From NCBI GenBank assembly GCA_020402865.1, contig JADBYT010000015.1, positions 248,001 through 312,000 on the forward strand: a stretch of DNA of 64,000 nucleotides, read 5' to 3'. This DNA is from Bacteroidota bacterium (GTDB taxonomy: Bacteria; Bacteroidota; Bacteroidia; Palsa-965). Below the pieces are notes generated by a model that was not told where the DNA came from, made no database searches, and saw nothing but the letters and a program-made list of their open reading frames with translations. Position numbers and translations under genes: made by a program. Of the stretch, positions 44,132-52,607 are shown in pieces (position 1 is the stretch's first letter; the number at the start of each line of letters is the position of its first letter).

Positions 44132-46162
44132 TTACCAGATTTCGGCGCGTTCCTCAGGTTTGCGATACATTTTATCGGCGGCTTTTACACCAAATGCATC
44201 GTAAAACTCCTTCATGTTTGAAAGCGGCCCGATTACGCGGAAACGCTGCGGTGCATGCGGATCGGTTTTTACCATGTTCATCAACGCTTTCGGGCGCATG
44301 CTTCCGCGCCAGGCCTGTGCCCATGAAATAAAGAAACGCTGCGCACCGGTAAAACCGTCGATCTTGGCCGGCGTTTTACCTTTCAGCGAACGCTGATAGG
44401 CCGCATACGAAATGGTAAGACCGCCCAAATCAGCAATGTTTTCGCCAAGTGTAAGCTGTCCGTTTACAGTAAGCTTCAATGAGTCGATAGCTACAAAACT
44501 GTTGAACTGATCGATCAGCACTTTAGCGCGGATTTCAAACGCCTTGCGGTCGTCGGCTGTCCACCAGTCGCGCAGGTTGCCTTCCGAGTCATATTTCGAA
44601 CCTTCGTCATCAAAACCATGTGTAAGCTCGTGACCAATTACAGCGCCCATTGCACCGTAGTTCACGGCATCATCCGCATCCGGATCGAAGAACGGGGCCT
44701 GCATAATGGCCGCAGGGAATACGATTTCGTTAAATGCCGGATTGTAGTAGGCATTAATGGTCGCAGGTGTCATGCCCCACTCGGTTTTGTCAACCGGCTG
44801 GTTAATGCGCGAGAGGAGATACTTTGCATCAAATTTATTTGAGTTCAGGTAGTTGCGCACATACGATTCACGGGTTACATCAAGTCCGCTGTAATCGCGC
44901 CATTTGTCGGGGTAGCCGAGCTTGCGCATAATGGTACTGAGTTTTTTCAGTGCCTCGCCTTTGGTTTGTTCGCTCATCCACGGGCGTGTTTTGATACGTT
45001 CCTTGTAGGCTTCGGTGAGGTTGTCAACCATTTCGTTTACACGGTCGCGGGCTTGTGAGCTGAAGTTTTTCTCGACATAAATTTTACCCATTGCTTCGCC
45101 CAGCGCCCCTTCGGTAGAGGCAAGCACACGTTTCCAGCGGGGCTGTAAACGACGCTGGCCGCTCATCATGGTGCCATAAAATTTGAAGTGCTCGTTTACC
45201 ACATCGCTGTGCAGTTTACCGGCTACAGAGTGCACAAGCTGCCAACGGAAATAGGCGCGCCAGGCTTCAATCGGTTCGCTGTCCATCAGGGCATTGAAAC
45301 CTTTCATAAAATCAGGCTGCATCACAATCATATCGCCGGGCGAGGGTGTGCCCATTTTCTCGAAATATTGCGCAAAATTGAAATTCGGACAAAGGTCATT
45401 CAGCTCGGCCTGTGTCATTTTGTTGTACAGTTTATCAGGATCGCGCTGCTCCACGGCTGTCATCGACTTTTCAGCCAGTTTTGATTCGAGGGCGAAAACC
45501 ATTTCGGCGTTTTCCTGCGCCATTTTTTTATCATCGCCCATGAGTGCGAACATGGCATTTATGTGTGCTTTGTAAGCATCAGCCAGTTCCTTCATTTCAG
45601 GAGCCGAATAATAATCACGGTCGGGCAGCCCAAGACCAGACTGTGAGAGGTAAGGTGCATTCTGGTTGCTGTTTTTCTGATCGGCCATTACAAAATAGCC
45701 AAAGCCGGCGCCCACCTGCAGCAGGTGCATTTCGGCCATGAGATCGGTAATGCCTTTTTTATCTTTCAGCGCATCAATCATTGCCAATTCAGGCTTGAGC
45801 GGCGAAAAGCCCATTTTTTCCACCTGCACAGAGTCCATGCCCGAAGCATAAAAATCGCCGATGCGCTGCATGTCTGTTCCGGGCTTGGGCTGACTGGCGG
45901 CGGCTCCTTCGCAGATATCACGCAGTGCCTTCTGGCTGCGCTCATTCAGTACGTTGAAATTGCCCCAGCGTACTTCAGTGGCCGGAATCGGGTTGCTGCG
46001 AATCCATAAACCGTTTACATACTCGAAAAAGTCGTCTTGCGGACGTACCCGTTTATCAAGCAATTGCGGATCAATAGCTTTGTTTACAGACACAGTCATG
46101 GCCAGCGCCAGAATACCGGCACCTGCCAGCGGCATCAAACTGCGAGAAAGAATTTTGCTCAT
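44132..46162 (-). CDS. M13-family (neprilysin-like) zinc endopeptidase
   Basis: The 676-residue protein has a signal sequence (MSKILSRSLMPLAGAGILALAMTVSV). It then has the M13 start DDFFEYVNGLWIRSNPIP, NAYYNPAFNEIVFPAAIMQAPFF, the zinc site VIGHELTHGFDDEG around residue 510, and the third ligand region GENIADLGGL. It is a periplasmic or secreted oligopeptidase. The usual M13 ending CxxW is replaced by AEIW, so the terminal cysteine is missing. The start at 46162 is preferred over a frame to 46183 because of its signal peptide. Confidence 0.93.
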   Translation of the reverse strand: MSKILSRSLMPLAGAGILALAMTVSVNKAIDPQLLDKRVRPQDDFFEYVNGLWIRSNPIPATEVRWGNFNVLNERSQKALRDICEGAAASQPKPGTDMQRIGDFYASGMDSVQVEKMGFSPLKPELAMIDALKDKKGITDLMAEMHLLQVGAGFGYFVMADQKNSNQNAPYLSQSGLGLPDRDYYSAPEMKELADAYKAHINAMFALMGDDKKMAQENAEMVFALESKLAEKSMTAVEQRDPDKLYNKMTQAELNDLCPNFNFAQYFEKMGTPSPGDMIVMQPDFMKGFNALMDSEPIEAWRAYFRWQLVHSVAGKLHSDVVNEHFKFYGTMMSGQRRLQPRWKRVLASTEGALGEAMGKIYVEKNFSSQARDRVNEMVDNLTEAYKERIKTRPWMSEQTKGEALKKLSTIMRKLGYPDKWRDYSGLDVTRESYVRNYLNSNKFDAKYLLSRINQPVDKTEWGMTPATINAYYNPAFNEIVFPAAIMQAPFFDPDADDAVNYGAMGAVIGHELTHGFDDEGSKYDSEGNLRDWWTADDRKAFEIRAKVLIDQFNSFVAIDSLKLTVNGQLTLGENIADLGGLTISYAAYQRSLKGKTPAKIDGFTGAQRFFISWAQAWRGSMRPKALMNMVKTDPHAPQRFRVIGPLSNMKEFYDAFGVKAADKMYRKPEERAEIW

Positions 46163-46267
46163 AGTGGTTAAAAATAGAAGCACGAAGCTACAAAAACCGC
46201 TTCGTATGATAATTATAAGTGGGGTAAACGGTTGTGGGCTGGTGTAAACGGTTTCCTCAGATCAGTT

Positions 46268-47179
46268 TCAGCAGGGATAAATTTCGGCCAGCATGCAGCG
46301 TGCGCTGCCTCCGCCGGTTTGTTCAATGGTGCGGATATCGGGAGTAAGGGGTGTGGCCACTTTTGCAAGTTGTTCCTGTTGTGCAGGAGAAAGCGCCATC
46401 CAGCCGGTTTTAGAAATTACCACAAAGTCTTTACCTGCACGGTTTTTCACAAAAAGTGCATTGCCGGCAAATGCGGTCACCTGTTCATGGGTAATGCGAA
46501 GAAGCTGCCTGCCGGTTTTTTGAAGCATACGTTCCACAGTTGTTTTATCGGCCGCATCGGCAGTGGCATCGGTGCAGATAATGGCCAGTGCAGGGTGCAA
46601 TGCCATAATTACATTGGTATGATATACCGGACGATTGTTTGCATCAACGGCTTTAAACACCACAGGAAGCAGGCACAGTTTCTCGCATAGTTCAATCAGC
46701 ACATCGGCATGTGTGCGGCTCGAAAACGAGGCCCAGGCCAGGCCGTTGGCAAAATCAAACAGCACACTTCCGGTTCCTTCCAGATAACGGCCTGCGCGTT
46801 CGTGTGTGGTTAAGTTGTAAACGGTGTGGTACTTAAAATCAGTCTGCAACCAGCTAATGATATCATGCCTACGTTCGGCGCGGCGGTTGGGGGCTTCCAT
46901 CGGATAAAGCGCCAGCGAGCCGTTTGGGTGCGTGGAGAACCAGTTGTTGGGGAAAATAGCGTCAGGACGGATTGCGGAGGTATCATCATGCCACACCTTT
47001 ACCGGAATATCGTGCTGTTGCAGCAAGGCCACAAAAGCATCAAACTCTGCCAGTGCCTGTTGCTGTACATTTGCCGTGGCTGCTGCTGCCTGCTGGTAAT
47101 GGTTGCTGGCAGCGGTTTCGGTGTTGAATCCAAAACTTGCCGGCCGGACCATGAATAAAGTTGGAATTCCCCTTTCCAC
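46268..47179 (-). CDS. ctlX: Amidinotransferase-family citrulline hydrolase, CtlX-like
   Basis: The 303-residue protein has the guanidino-modifying fold signature: MVRPASFGFN, FPNNWFSTHPNG, ERAGRYLEGTGSVLFD, VIMALHPALAI and the catalytic cysteine near the end in TGGGSARCMLAEI. CtlX and related dimethylarginine/citrulline hydrolases cleave ureido or guanidino groups. Together with speA and the ureohydrolase it adds to the arginine-derived chemistry of this window. A GTG at 47179 is chosen as start: an exact -7 box ends 4 nt upstream of it. The next ATG is at 47152 and would cut the conserved start. Confidence 0.85.
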   Translation of the reverse strand: MERGIPTLFMVRPASFGFNTETAASNHYQQAAAATANVQQQALAEFDAFVALLQQHDIPVKVWHDDTSAIRPDAIFPNNWFSTHPNGSLALYPMEAPNRRAERRHDIISWLQTDFKYHTVYNLTTHERAGRYLEGTGSVLFDFANGLAWASFSSRTHADVLIELCEKLCLLPVVFKAVDANNRPVYHTNVIMALHPALAIICTDATADAADKTTVERMLQKTGRQLLRITHEQVTAFAGNALFVKNRAGKDFVVISKTGWMALSPAQQEQLAKVATPLTPDIRTIEQTGGGSARCMLAEIYPC

Positions 47180-47183
47180 GCCG

Positions 47184-47191
47184 CAAAAGTA
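47184..47191 (-). promoter_or_regulatory. -7 box abutting the ctlX GTG start
   Basis: On the minus strand TACTTTTG (47191-47184) is an exact match. CGGC separates it from the GTG at 47179-47177, so a leaderless transcript is predicted. Confidence 0.5.
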
Positions 47192-47296
47192 GGAAGCAAA
47201 CCAATGCAACGTGTGAATTGAGTGTTTTCTTTCATTACTTTTAAATAACTAACCCGGTGTGTGAAGGCAAATACACACATTCAAAAAATCAAACAC

Positions 47297-47857
47297 ATGA
47301 AAAAATTTTTACTCCTCTTCGCCTTGTCGATTTGCAGCTTCCTGCATAGTCAAACAATTACTACTTATTATATTATTCCGCCGGTTTCGGGCTGCGACGG
47401 GGTTTGGGCAATTGATGCCAATCAGGTATTATGCGGACAGACGTATATTTTTACACCCACATTGTGTGCCTCTTTTTCCGGGCAGGTAGCTGATACCATG
47501 TATCTTGCACTTTGCTCACAGCCGTGCTCGCTTATGGTAATGGGCCCTAACGGCCCTTGCGGATTTTGCGGCACACCGCTTACCACCGGACAGCAGGAAG
47601 CTCCTTCACCTGTATTTACAACCTATCCCAATCCGGCTACTGCGCAAAGCGGTTATACCATTGTTACATCGGGACCGGCGCAGGAAGTGAAGGCTGAAAT
47701 TATTTCGCTGGCGGGACAAACCGTAGCCACTTTTACAGAATCAGCTCTAACAGGCAAAGTGGTGTTAGACACTTCGCAGCTGGCTACAGGCACTTACCTT
47801 GTGCGAATTGCAGTTGATAATGCGCCGCCGGTGTTGCAGAAAATGGTTTTGCTGTAA
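47297..47857 (+). CDS. Small T9SS type A cargo protein
   Basis: The 186-residue protein has a signal peptide (MKKFLLLFALSICSFLHSQ), a short Cys-rich region of about 90 residues (GCDG, LCGQTY, TLCASFSG, CSQPCSLMVM, CGFCGTP) that may hold disulfides, and a type A sorting domain with YPNPATAQSGY, TVATFTESAL and GTYLVRIA. The mature cargo part is small, so it may be a structural or effector protein. The start at 47297 gives the signal peptide; the frame is open from 47261. Confidence 0.85.
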   Translation: MKKFLLLFALSICSFLHSQTITTYYIIPPVSGCDGVWAIDANQVLCGQTYIFTPTLCASFSGQVADTMYLALCSQPCSLMVMGPNGPCGFCGTPLTTGQQEAPSPVFTTYPNPATAQSGYTIVTSGPAQEVKAEIISLAGQTVATFTESALTGKVVLDTSQLATGTYLVRIAVDNAPPVLQKMVLL

Positions 47858-47883
47858 AACCGTGCAAACTCATGCCGCTTTTC

Positions 47884-47891
47884 TAACTTCG
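47884..47891 (+). promoter_or_regulatory. -7 box abutting the VanX-like start
   Basis: TAACTTCG matches TAnnTTTG in seven of eight positions and ends 4 nt before the ATG at 47896. Confidence 0.4.
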
Positions 47892-47895
47892 CGGT

Positions 47896-48687
47896 ATGTT
47901 CAGGCTTGCCCCGTGGTGCTTTCTTTTATTTGCTGCTGCATGCAGCGAAAATGCGCCGCCACAACAGCCTGTCAATTCCGGGCGCATCATTACACCCGAT
48001 ACGCTTGTGCAAATTGATACACCGGTTGTATCTGACAGCAGCCTGATAATTTCCCGCATTTCGGCAGAGCGCGACAGTCTTGCATCGTTGCCTTTGCTTA
48101 GTGCCGGGCTGGTTAACATTCAGCAAATTGCGCCCGAAGTTCTGGTTGAATTGAAGTATTCTACCACCGACAATTTCCTCGGCTTCGATGTATATGGCGA
48201 TTTGAACACGGCCTTTCTTCAGCCCGATGTGGCCGCCAAGCTGGCCGCCGCGCAAAAAGCACTTGCTCAATTGCATCCCGGCTACAGGCTGCTGGTGTAC
48301 GATGCGGCACGACCGCTTGGCATACAGCAAAAAATGTGGGATACCCTGCGCCACCGCCCGCTCGACCGCTCAAAATATGTATCCAATCCGGCCAATGGCG
48401 GCTCATTGCACAACTACGGCGCAGCGGTAGATCTTACCATCGCCGACAGCCTCGGCCTTCCGCTCGACATGGGCAGTCCGTATGATTTTTTCGGCATTGA
48501 GTCGCATCCTGCACATGAGGCCGAGCTGCTGGCCGCCGGCAAACTCACCGAAGCACAAATTGAAAACCGTAAACTTCTGCGCCGTGTAATGCGCAGTGCC
48601 GGATTTTTTGGAATTACATCGGAATGGTGGCACTTTAATTCGTGCACACGTGCAGTGGCGCAGGAAAAGTATGTTTTATTGTGGTAA
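47896..48687 (+). CDS. D-Ala-D-Ala dipeptidase-like lipoprotein (VanX/DdpX family)
   Basis: The 263-residue protein has a lipobox (FAAACSEN) within the first 17 residues, so it is probably lipid-anchored. It then carries the M15D motifs: DAARPLGIQQKMW with the essential arginine, SLHNYGAAVDLT with zinc ligands His and Asp, and SEWWHF with the catalytic Glu and third ligand His. VanX-type enzymes hydrolyse D-Ala-D-Ala; in bacteria without vanHAX they recycle peptidoglycan peptides. No vanH or vanA partner lies nearby, so glycopeptide resistance is not implied. Confidence 0.88.
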   Translation: MFRLAPWCFLLFAAACSENAPPQQPVNSGRIITPDTLVQIDTPVVSDSSLIISRISAERDSLASLPLLSAGLVNIQQIAPEVLVELKYSTTDNFLGFDVYGDLNTAFLQPDVAAKLAAAQKALAQLHPGYRLLVYDAARPLGIQQKMWDTLRHRPLDRSKYVSNPANGGSLHNYGAAVDLTIADSLGLPLDMGSPYDFFGIESHPAHEAELLAAGKLTEAQIENRKLLRRVMRSAGFFGITSEWWHFNSCTRAVAQEKYVLLW

Positions 48688-48693
48688 AGGGGC

Positions 48694-48885
48694 TTAGGAT
48701 TGCTCACGTTTTAATGCTTCTCTTCTTTCTACTTCTTCCGGAGTGAGGTACACAATTTTATCATCTTCCAAAACTACTAGTACAGACTTCTTTTGCTTTT
48801 TATATTCGATCAATCTTTGATAGACTAGATCAAAGCCTGCCATAATTTTATCTTTAAATGCAATCTGCTCTTCAATAGTGGCCAT
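48694..48885 (-). CDS. Small protein paired with the zeta-toxin-like gene
   Basis: The 63-residue product (MATIEEQIAFKDKIMAGFD...) is mostly helical, ending in a charged EEVERREALKREQS tail. Its ATG at 48885 lies inside the last codons of the zeta-like gene (overlap about 14 nt), so translation is coupled. A toxin-antitoxin partner is plausible given the arrangement, but the product is not recognised and the order (kinase first) differs from classic epsilon-zeta. Confidence 0.6.
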   Translation of the reverse strand: MATIEEQIAFKDKIMAGFDLVYQRLIEYKKQKKSVLVVLEDDKIVYLTPEEVERREALKREQS

Positions 48886-49456
48886 GATAAGATTTAAATT
48901 TTGAGAATTTTTTATGATTGACAACAATTATTTTCTGACTTGTTAATTTACAAGCAATTAACTCACTTTCCCAGTTTGAGTTATCTAAGATAAGTGCGCT
49001 ATCAACAATAGGCAAATATAATTCAAAAAGATTATTAATTCCATGAATATAACGCCTTTCAATTACGTGAGGTTCAATATTATGACCTCCCTCTGATACT
49101 CTGATTTTTACTCGCTCTTTTGCCAATTCTATATCCGACAACCAGAAAAAGAGTAATGTTATAGCATATCCCTTATCTCTAGCAATCCGAATTTTTTTTT
49201 GGTAAATCCTTGTCGCTAATGTGGTTTCAAAGGCAAAACTCTCACCGCTATTCAGCAAGTCATTAATTCTGTTCAACATTATTCGCCCGGATTCGAATGA
49301 TGCCTTTTCGGGCTGAAAGGGTGATAATCCTCTTGCAATTTCGTCGGCATTGACAAACTCCCTGCATTTAATAATTTCTGGGAGAATAGTAAATGAAGCT
49401 GTGGTTTTCCCTGCACCGTTACATCCGGCAATGATATATAGGTTCTTATTTTGCAT
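48872..49456 (-). CDS. Zeta-toxin-like P-loop kinase
   Basis: The 194-residue protein has the Walker A GCNGAGKTTASF at residues 11-22, the zeta-type EFVNADEIARGLSPF, and FAFETTLATRIY, followed by a LID-like RVKIRVSEGGHNIEPHVIERRY. Zeta toxins phosphorylate UDP-N-acetylglucosamine and block peptidoglycan synthesis; this short form lacks the larger C-terminal part. The pair is in visibly AT-rich DNA between GC-richer genes, a sign of acquisition. A small overlapping gene follows. Other P-loop nucleotide kinases are possible. Confidence 0.75.
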   Translation of the reverse strand: MQNKNLYIIAGCNGAGKTTASFTILPEIIKCREFVNADEIARGLSPFQPEKASFESGRIMLNRINDLLNSGESFAFETTLATRIYQKKIRIARDKGYAITLLFFWLSDIELAKERVKIRVSEGGHNIEPHVIERRYIHGINNLFELYLPIVDSALILDNSNWESELIACKLTSQKIIVVNHKKFSKFKSYHGHY

Positions 49457-49517
49457 TGATATAAAATCAGAGCGAAGAACTATTACAATTGTAACACACT
49501 AAATAAAATTTATCCTC

Positions 49518-50456
49518 TCAGAACAAATTGTACTTCTGCTTCTGAAACGAGTCGAAATTCTTGTACTTACCGCCGCGTTTATTCATATCAAACCGGTAGC
49601 CGAGCGTAAGCTCATGTGAGCCGCTGTGTCCGCCACGCAGGCGCGAAATACCCAGATCGTAGGAATACACAAACTGGTAATCGTTCAGAAAAACCATTCC
49701 GGCCTGCAAGGCTACCGCATCGCGCAGGCGCCAGGCCACACCGGCAATAATTTTTTCGCGTATGTGTAAACGCAGGTTGTAGTTAATGGTAATCGGAAGT
49801 CCTTTTACAATGGTGGCAAACAAATTATTCTCCCACACAAAATCAGGATGGCCGTGAAAATTATAACCGAAGGTGAAGTAATAATGATTTTCATTGCGCA
49901 CCACCGTTTCGCCCAGGTTGTATTTCGACTGGATCATGTTCATCAGACTGAATCCGAAATGAAACCGGTCGTTGTAAAGCAGTAAGCCCGCATTGGGGTT
50001 TCTCTTTTTATCGAATGTATTAAGTCCGGGAGCAAAGGCCGGATCATTTGTCCAGTGCTGGGTGAGATTTGCTGCGTTGAAATTATACTTTGTAAAATTG
50101 AGTCCGATGCCAGCCGAAAATTCCACATCCGGAAAACGCAGGTGAAATGCGGCCATGAAGCCATAGGTAAAGCGTGAAGAAGGCCCGGTTACATCGTTGC
50201 TTACCAGCGCACCCAACCCCAGCATGCCTTTAAGCAGGCGGCTGTGTACAAGTGCGGTTTGCTGTACGGGCGCATCATTAAAGCCCATCCATTGTGCACG
50301 ATAATTTACGCGTGCATCAACGGTGCCCTTCGTGCCGGTGTAAGCCGCATTGAAAATCGGGTTGAGCGACGGGTATTGTGTAAAATCAGAAAGTTGCTGG
50401 GCCGAAGCAGTAAATACGGCAAGTACGCCCACAGTGAAAATGGAAATTCGTTTCAT
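49518..50456 (-). CDS. PorP/SprF-family type IX secretion membrane protein
   Basis: The 312-residue protein has a signal peptide (MKRISIFTVGVLAVFTASAQ) and the PorP/SprF start QQLSDFTQYPSLNPIFNAAYTGTKG, then barrel strands (GMLGLGALVSNDVTGPSS, FSAGIGLNFTKYNFN), and a late HELTLGYRFDMNKRG. PorP/SprF proteins are outer-membrane barrels that pair with type B cargo for export or attachment. It starts 4 nt after the CHU_C protein gene and is co-transcribed with it, the classic sprB/sprF-like order. Confidence 0.92.
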   Translation of the reverse strand: MKRISIFTVGVLAVFTASAQQLSDFTQYPSLNPIFNAAYTGTKGTVDARVNYRAQWMGFNDAPVQQTALVHSRLLKGMLGLGALVSNDVTGPSSRFTYGFMAAFHLRFPDVEFSAGIGLNFTKYNFNAANLTQHWTNDPAFAPGLNTFDKKRNPNAGLLLYNDRFHFGFSLMNMIQSKYNLGETVVRNENHYYFTFGYNFHGHPDFVWENNLFATIVKGLPITINYNLRLHIREKIIAGVAWRLRDAVALQAGMVFLNDYQFVYSYDLGISRLRGGHSGSHELTLGYRFDMNKRGGKYKNFDSFQKQKYNLF

Positions 50457-50460
50457 TGGT

Positions 50461-51513
50461 TTAGCGTACAATGGTTACTGAATCATAAATTTTGGGTGAT
50501 CCGTCGCCAAGATCAAGCACATAATAGTAAGTGGCATCGGGCAACCGGTCGCCGTAATTTGTGCCGTCCCAGCTATTGTCATAATTCCCTTTCGAATAAA
50601 CTAATTGTCCTGTGCGGTCAAATACCTCGAGGCGTGAGTTGGGGTATTTGTAGATGTTGCCGATGTAAAACAAATCGTTAATGCCGTCGTTATTTGGCGA
50701 GAACGAATTGTAGAGGTAAATTTCTTTGTTGGGAATTACATTCACGGTTACTGATGTATAATTAGCACATCCAAACTGGGTATAACCAGCCAGGTTGTAG
50801 GTAATTGTATCAGTTGGTTCGGCTGTAACGGAAGGTGTGTTTACACTGGAGAGTGCGGTGTCGGGTGACCAGAAGTAATAAGCGCCTCCGCTGGCGGTTA
50901 AGACTACAGTCTGGCCTTCGAGTATGGTAATTACCGTAGGAGAAACCGTAATTGTAGGAAGCGGTTGCACGGTTACAAGAATTGTATTAGTAACCTGCGT
51001 GCATCCTGCCGAATTGATTGAAACCGTGTAAGTAGTGGTTACGGTTGGAGAAGCGATGGGACGTGGCGCAGAGCTGCTGCTCAGGCTTGCAGCCGGCGCC
51101 CAGTTGTAGGCCAATGCCGCATCGTTTGCAGGCAAGCCGATTTGCACCTGTCCGCCCACACACACAAACGTATCGTTTCCTGCACCGGCATTGGCAATAG
51201 GATTAATATCCACAAAAATGGTATCCGTGGCACTGTTCCCATCGGCATCTGTAACCGTGACTACATATTGCGTGGGGGCAGCGGGTGTAGCCACCGGATT
51301 TGCGAAGGTGGCATTGTTCAGGCCTGTGGCGGGTATCCAGCTGTAGGTGTAGGGCGCATTGCCGCCGGTAGCCGTGGGTGATCCGCCGAGGGTGAACGTA
51401 TTGCCCGGGCAAATCATGGTATAAGACGGACCCGCATTGGCAGTAACCTGTGCACGGAGACTATTGCCTGAGATAAAGAGCAGGAAGGCAAGCAGAGGAA
51501 GGAAATATTTCAC
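50461..51513 (-). CDS. T9SS type B (CHU_C) cargo protein
   Basis: The 350-residue protein has a signal peptide (KYFLPLLAFLLFISGNSLRAQ), then two or three beta-sandwich repeats with PYTYSWIPATGLNNATFANP and YNWAPAASLSSSSAP. It ends with the type B domain NSFSPNNDGINDLFYIGN, FDRTGQLVYSKG and SWDGTNYG. Its pairing with the downstream PorP/SprF protein suggests cargo and dedicated barrel. A GTG at 51513 is chosen as start: the longer frame to 51549 overlaps a -7 box. Ligand or target is unknown. Confidence 0.88.
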   Translation of the reverse strand: MKYFLPLLAFLLFISGNSLRAQVTANAGPSYTMICPGNTFTLGGSPTATGGNAPYTYSWIPATGLNNATFANPVATPAAPTQYVVTVTDADGNSATDTIFVDINPIANAGAGNDTFVCVGGQVQIGLPANDAALAYNWAPAASLSSSSAPRPIASPTVTTTYTVSINSAGCTQVTNTILVTVQPLPTITVSPTVITILEGQTVVLTASGGAYYFWSPDTALSSVNTPSVTAEPTDTITYNLAGYTQFGCANYTSVTVNVIPNKEIYLYNSFSPNNDGINDLFYIGNIYKYPNSRLEVFDRTGQLVYSKGNYDNSWDGTNYGDRLPDATYYYVLDLGDGSPKIYDSVTIVR

Positions 51514-51548
51514 AGACTGATACACTATGTTTTTTACAGGGAGATACA

Positions 51549-51556
51549 CAAAGATA
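51549..51556 (-). promoter_or_regulatory. -7 box of the CHU_C/PorP operon
   Basis: On the minus strand TATCTTTG (51556-51549) is an exact match, about 35 nt before the GTG at 51513. It overlaps the first base of the longer in-frame start, which it therefore argues against. Confidence 0.5.
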
Positions 51557-51591
51557 ACGTTCTCCCCGAGGTGTAAAGTGTGAATTTAGTG

Positions 51592-52494
51592 CTAAAAATA
51601 GATTTCCATTGCTGTGCGGTATGTATTTGCATGGGCATCTACAATATCGCTGATTTGCGGGGAATAGCCGCCGCCCATGCTCACGGCCACGGGGATTTTG
51701 TGTTTGCGGCAGGTTTCAAATACAAATTTATCGCGTTGTACGCAGCCGTTGCGGCTAACAGCAAGGCGCCCCAGTTTGTCGGTTTCCAGTATGTCAACGC
51801 CGGCCTGATAGAAAATAAAGTCAGGCTCCACAGTATCGATGAGACGTGGCAGGTGTTGCGTAAGCTGTTTAAGGTACTGCGCATCGCCGGTGCCGTCGGG
51901 GAGCTCTATGTCGAGGTCGGACTGTTCCTTGTGCATGGGGTAGTTTTTTTCGCCGTGCATGCTGAAGGTGAATACATTTTTGTTTCCGGCAAAAATGGCA
52001 GCTGTGCCGTTGCCCTGATGCACGTCGAGATCGACCACGAGGATGCGGCGTGCGAGTTTGCGGTGGAGCAGTACGTTGGCGGCGGTGGCAATGTCGTTGA
52101 GCAGGCAGAAGCCTTCGCCGCGGTTGGTGTAGGCGTGGTGTGTGCCGCCGGCCACGTTAAAAGCCACGCCATGCTTTAAGGCCCGCAATGCACCTTCAAC
52201 GGAGCCATGTAAAATGGTGACTTCGCGCTGCACGAGTTCCGGCGAGAGGGGGAAGCCTGTTTTGCGTATCTCGGCCGGTGTAAGTTGCTGCGCATGCAGG
52301 CGTTTAAGATAGTCTGCATCATGTGTAAGCAGAATATCGGCATCGTGCAAGGGCTGCGGCTCGAAGAAATTAGCCGGTTTAAGTGTGCCTTCGTACACAA
52401 GCTGTTCGGGCAGCAATTCGTACTTGGCCATCGGAAACCGATGCCCCGCAGGAAGCGGATGCGCATACACAGGCGACCAGGCAACGTACATCAT
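51592..52494 (-). CDS. Histone-deacetylase-family (AcuC/HdaH-like) hydrolase
   Basis: The 300-residue protein has arginase-fold deacetylase motifs: HHAYTNRGEGFCLLNDIA, VVDLDVHQGNGTAAIF with zinc ligands Asp and His, MHGEKNYP, DFIFYQAGVDIL and VSMGGGY. Bacterial members deacetylate acetylated small molecules or protein lysines; the substrate is unknown. The start at 52494 (or 52491) is chosen since homologues begin AWSPVYAHPLP and the -7 box lies just upstream. Confidence 0.87.
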   Translation of the reverse strand: MMYVAWSPVYAHPLPAGHRFPMAKYELLPEQLVYEGTLKPANFFEPQPLHDADILLTHDADYLKRLHAQQLTPAEIRKTGFPLSPELVQREVTILHGSVEGALRALKHGVAFNVAGGTHHAYTNRGEGFCLLNDIATAANVLLHRKLARRILVVDLDVHQGNGTAAIFAGNKNVFTFSMHGEKNYPMHKEQSDLDIELPDGTGDAQYLKQLTQHLPRLIDTVEPDFIFYQAGVDILETDKLGRLAVSRNGCVQRDKFVFETCRKHKIPVAVSMGGGYSPQISDIVDAHANTYRTAMEIYF

Positions 52495-52502
52495 AAGCAG
52501 CG

Positions 52503-52510
52503 CAAATGTA
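52503..52510 (-). promoter_or_regulatory. -7 box of the deacetylase gene
   Basis: On the minus strand TACATTTG (52510-52503) is an exact match, 8 nt before the ATG at 52494. No -33 TTTG is seen at the usual distance. Confidence 0.5.
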
Positions 52511-52555
52511 ACAAACACCGGTTCTATCCGGTTCGGAAGTACAGGTGGATAAATG

Positions 52556-52587
52556 CACAACGGCTGCCTTTTCGGGCAGCCGTTGTG
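52556..52587 (-). terminator. Hairpin downstream of the LolA-like gene
   Basis: A perfect 13-bp stem (52556-52568 with 52575-52587) with a 6-nt loop lies 21 nt after the LolA-like stop. The U run on the minus strand is only three bases, so efficiency is uncertain. Confidence 0.6.
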
Positions 52588-52607
52588 GCTTTGGTTCGTA
52601 ATCTCAA

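Noticed and set aside
46222-46253. Direct repeat GTAAACGGTT downstream of ctlX
   Set aside because: Two 10-nt copies 20 nt apart in a short intergenic gap have no symmetry or promoter relation; chance or a minor duplication is enough.
47896-48687. Glycopeptide resistance gene vanX
   Set aside because: Motifs are VanX-like, but the protein carries a lipobox and there is no vanH, vanA or regulator nearby; peptidoglycan turnover is the better reading.
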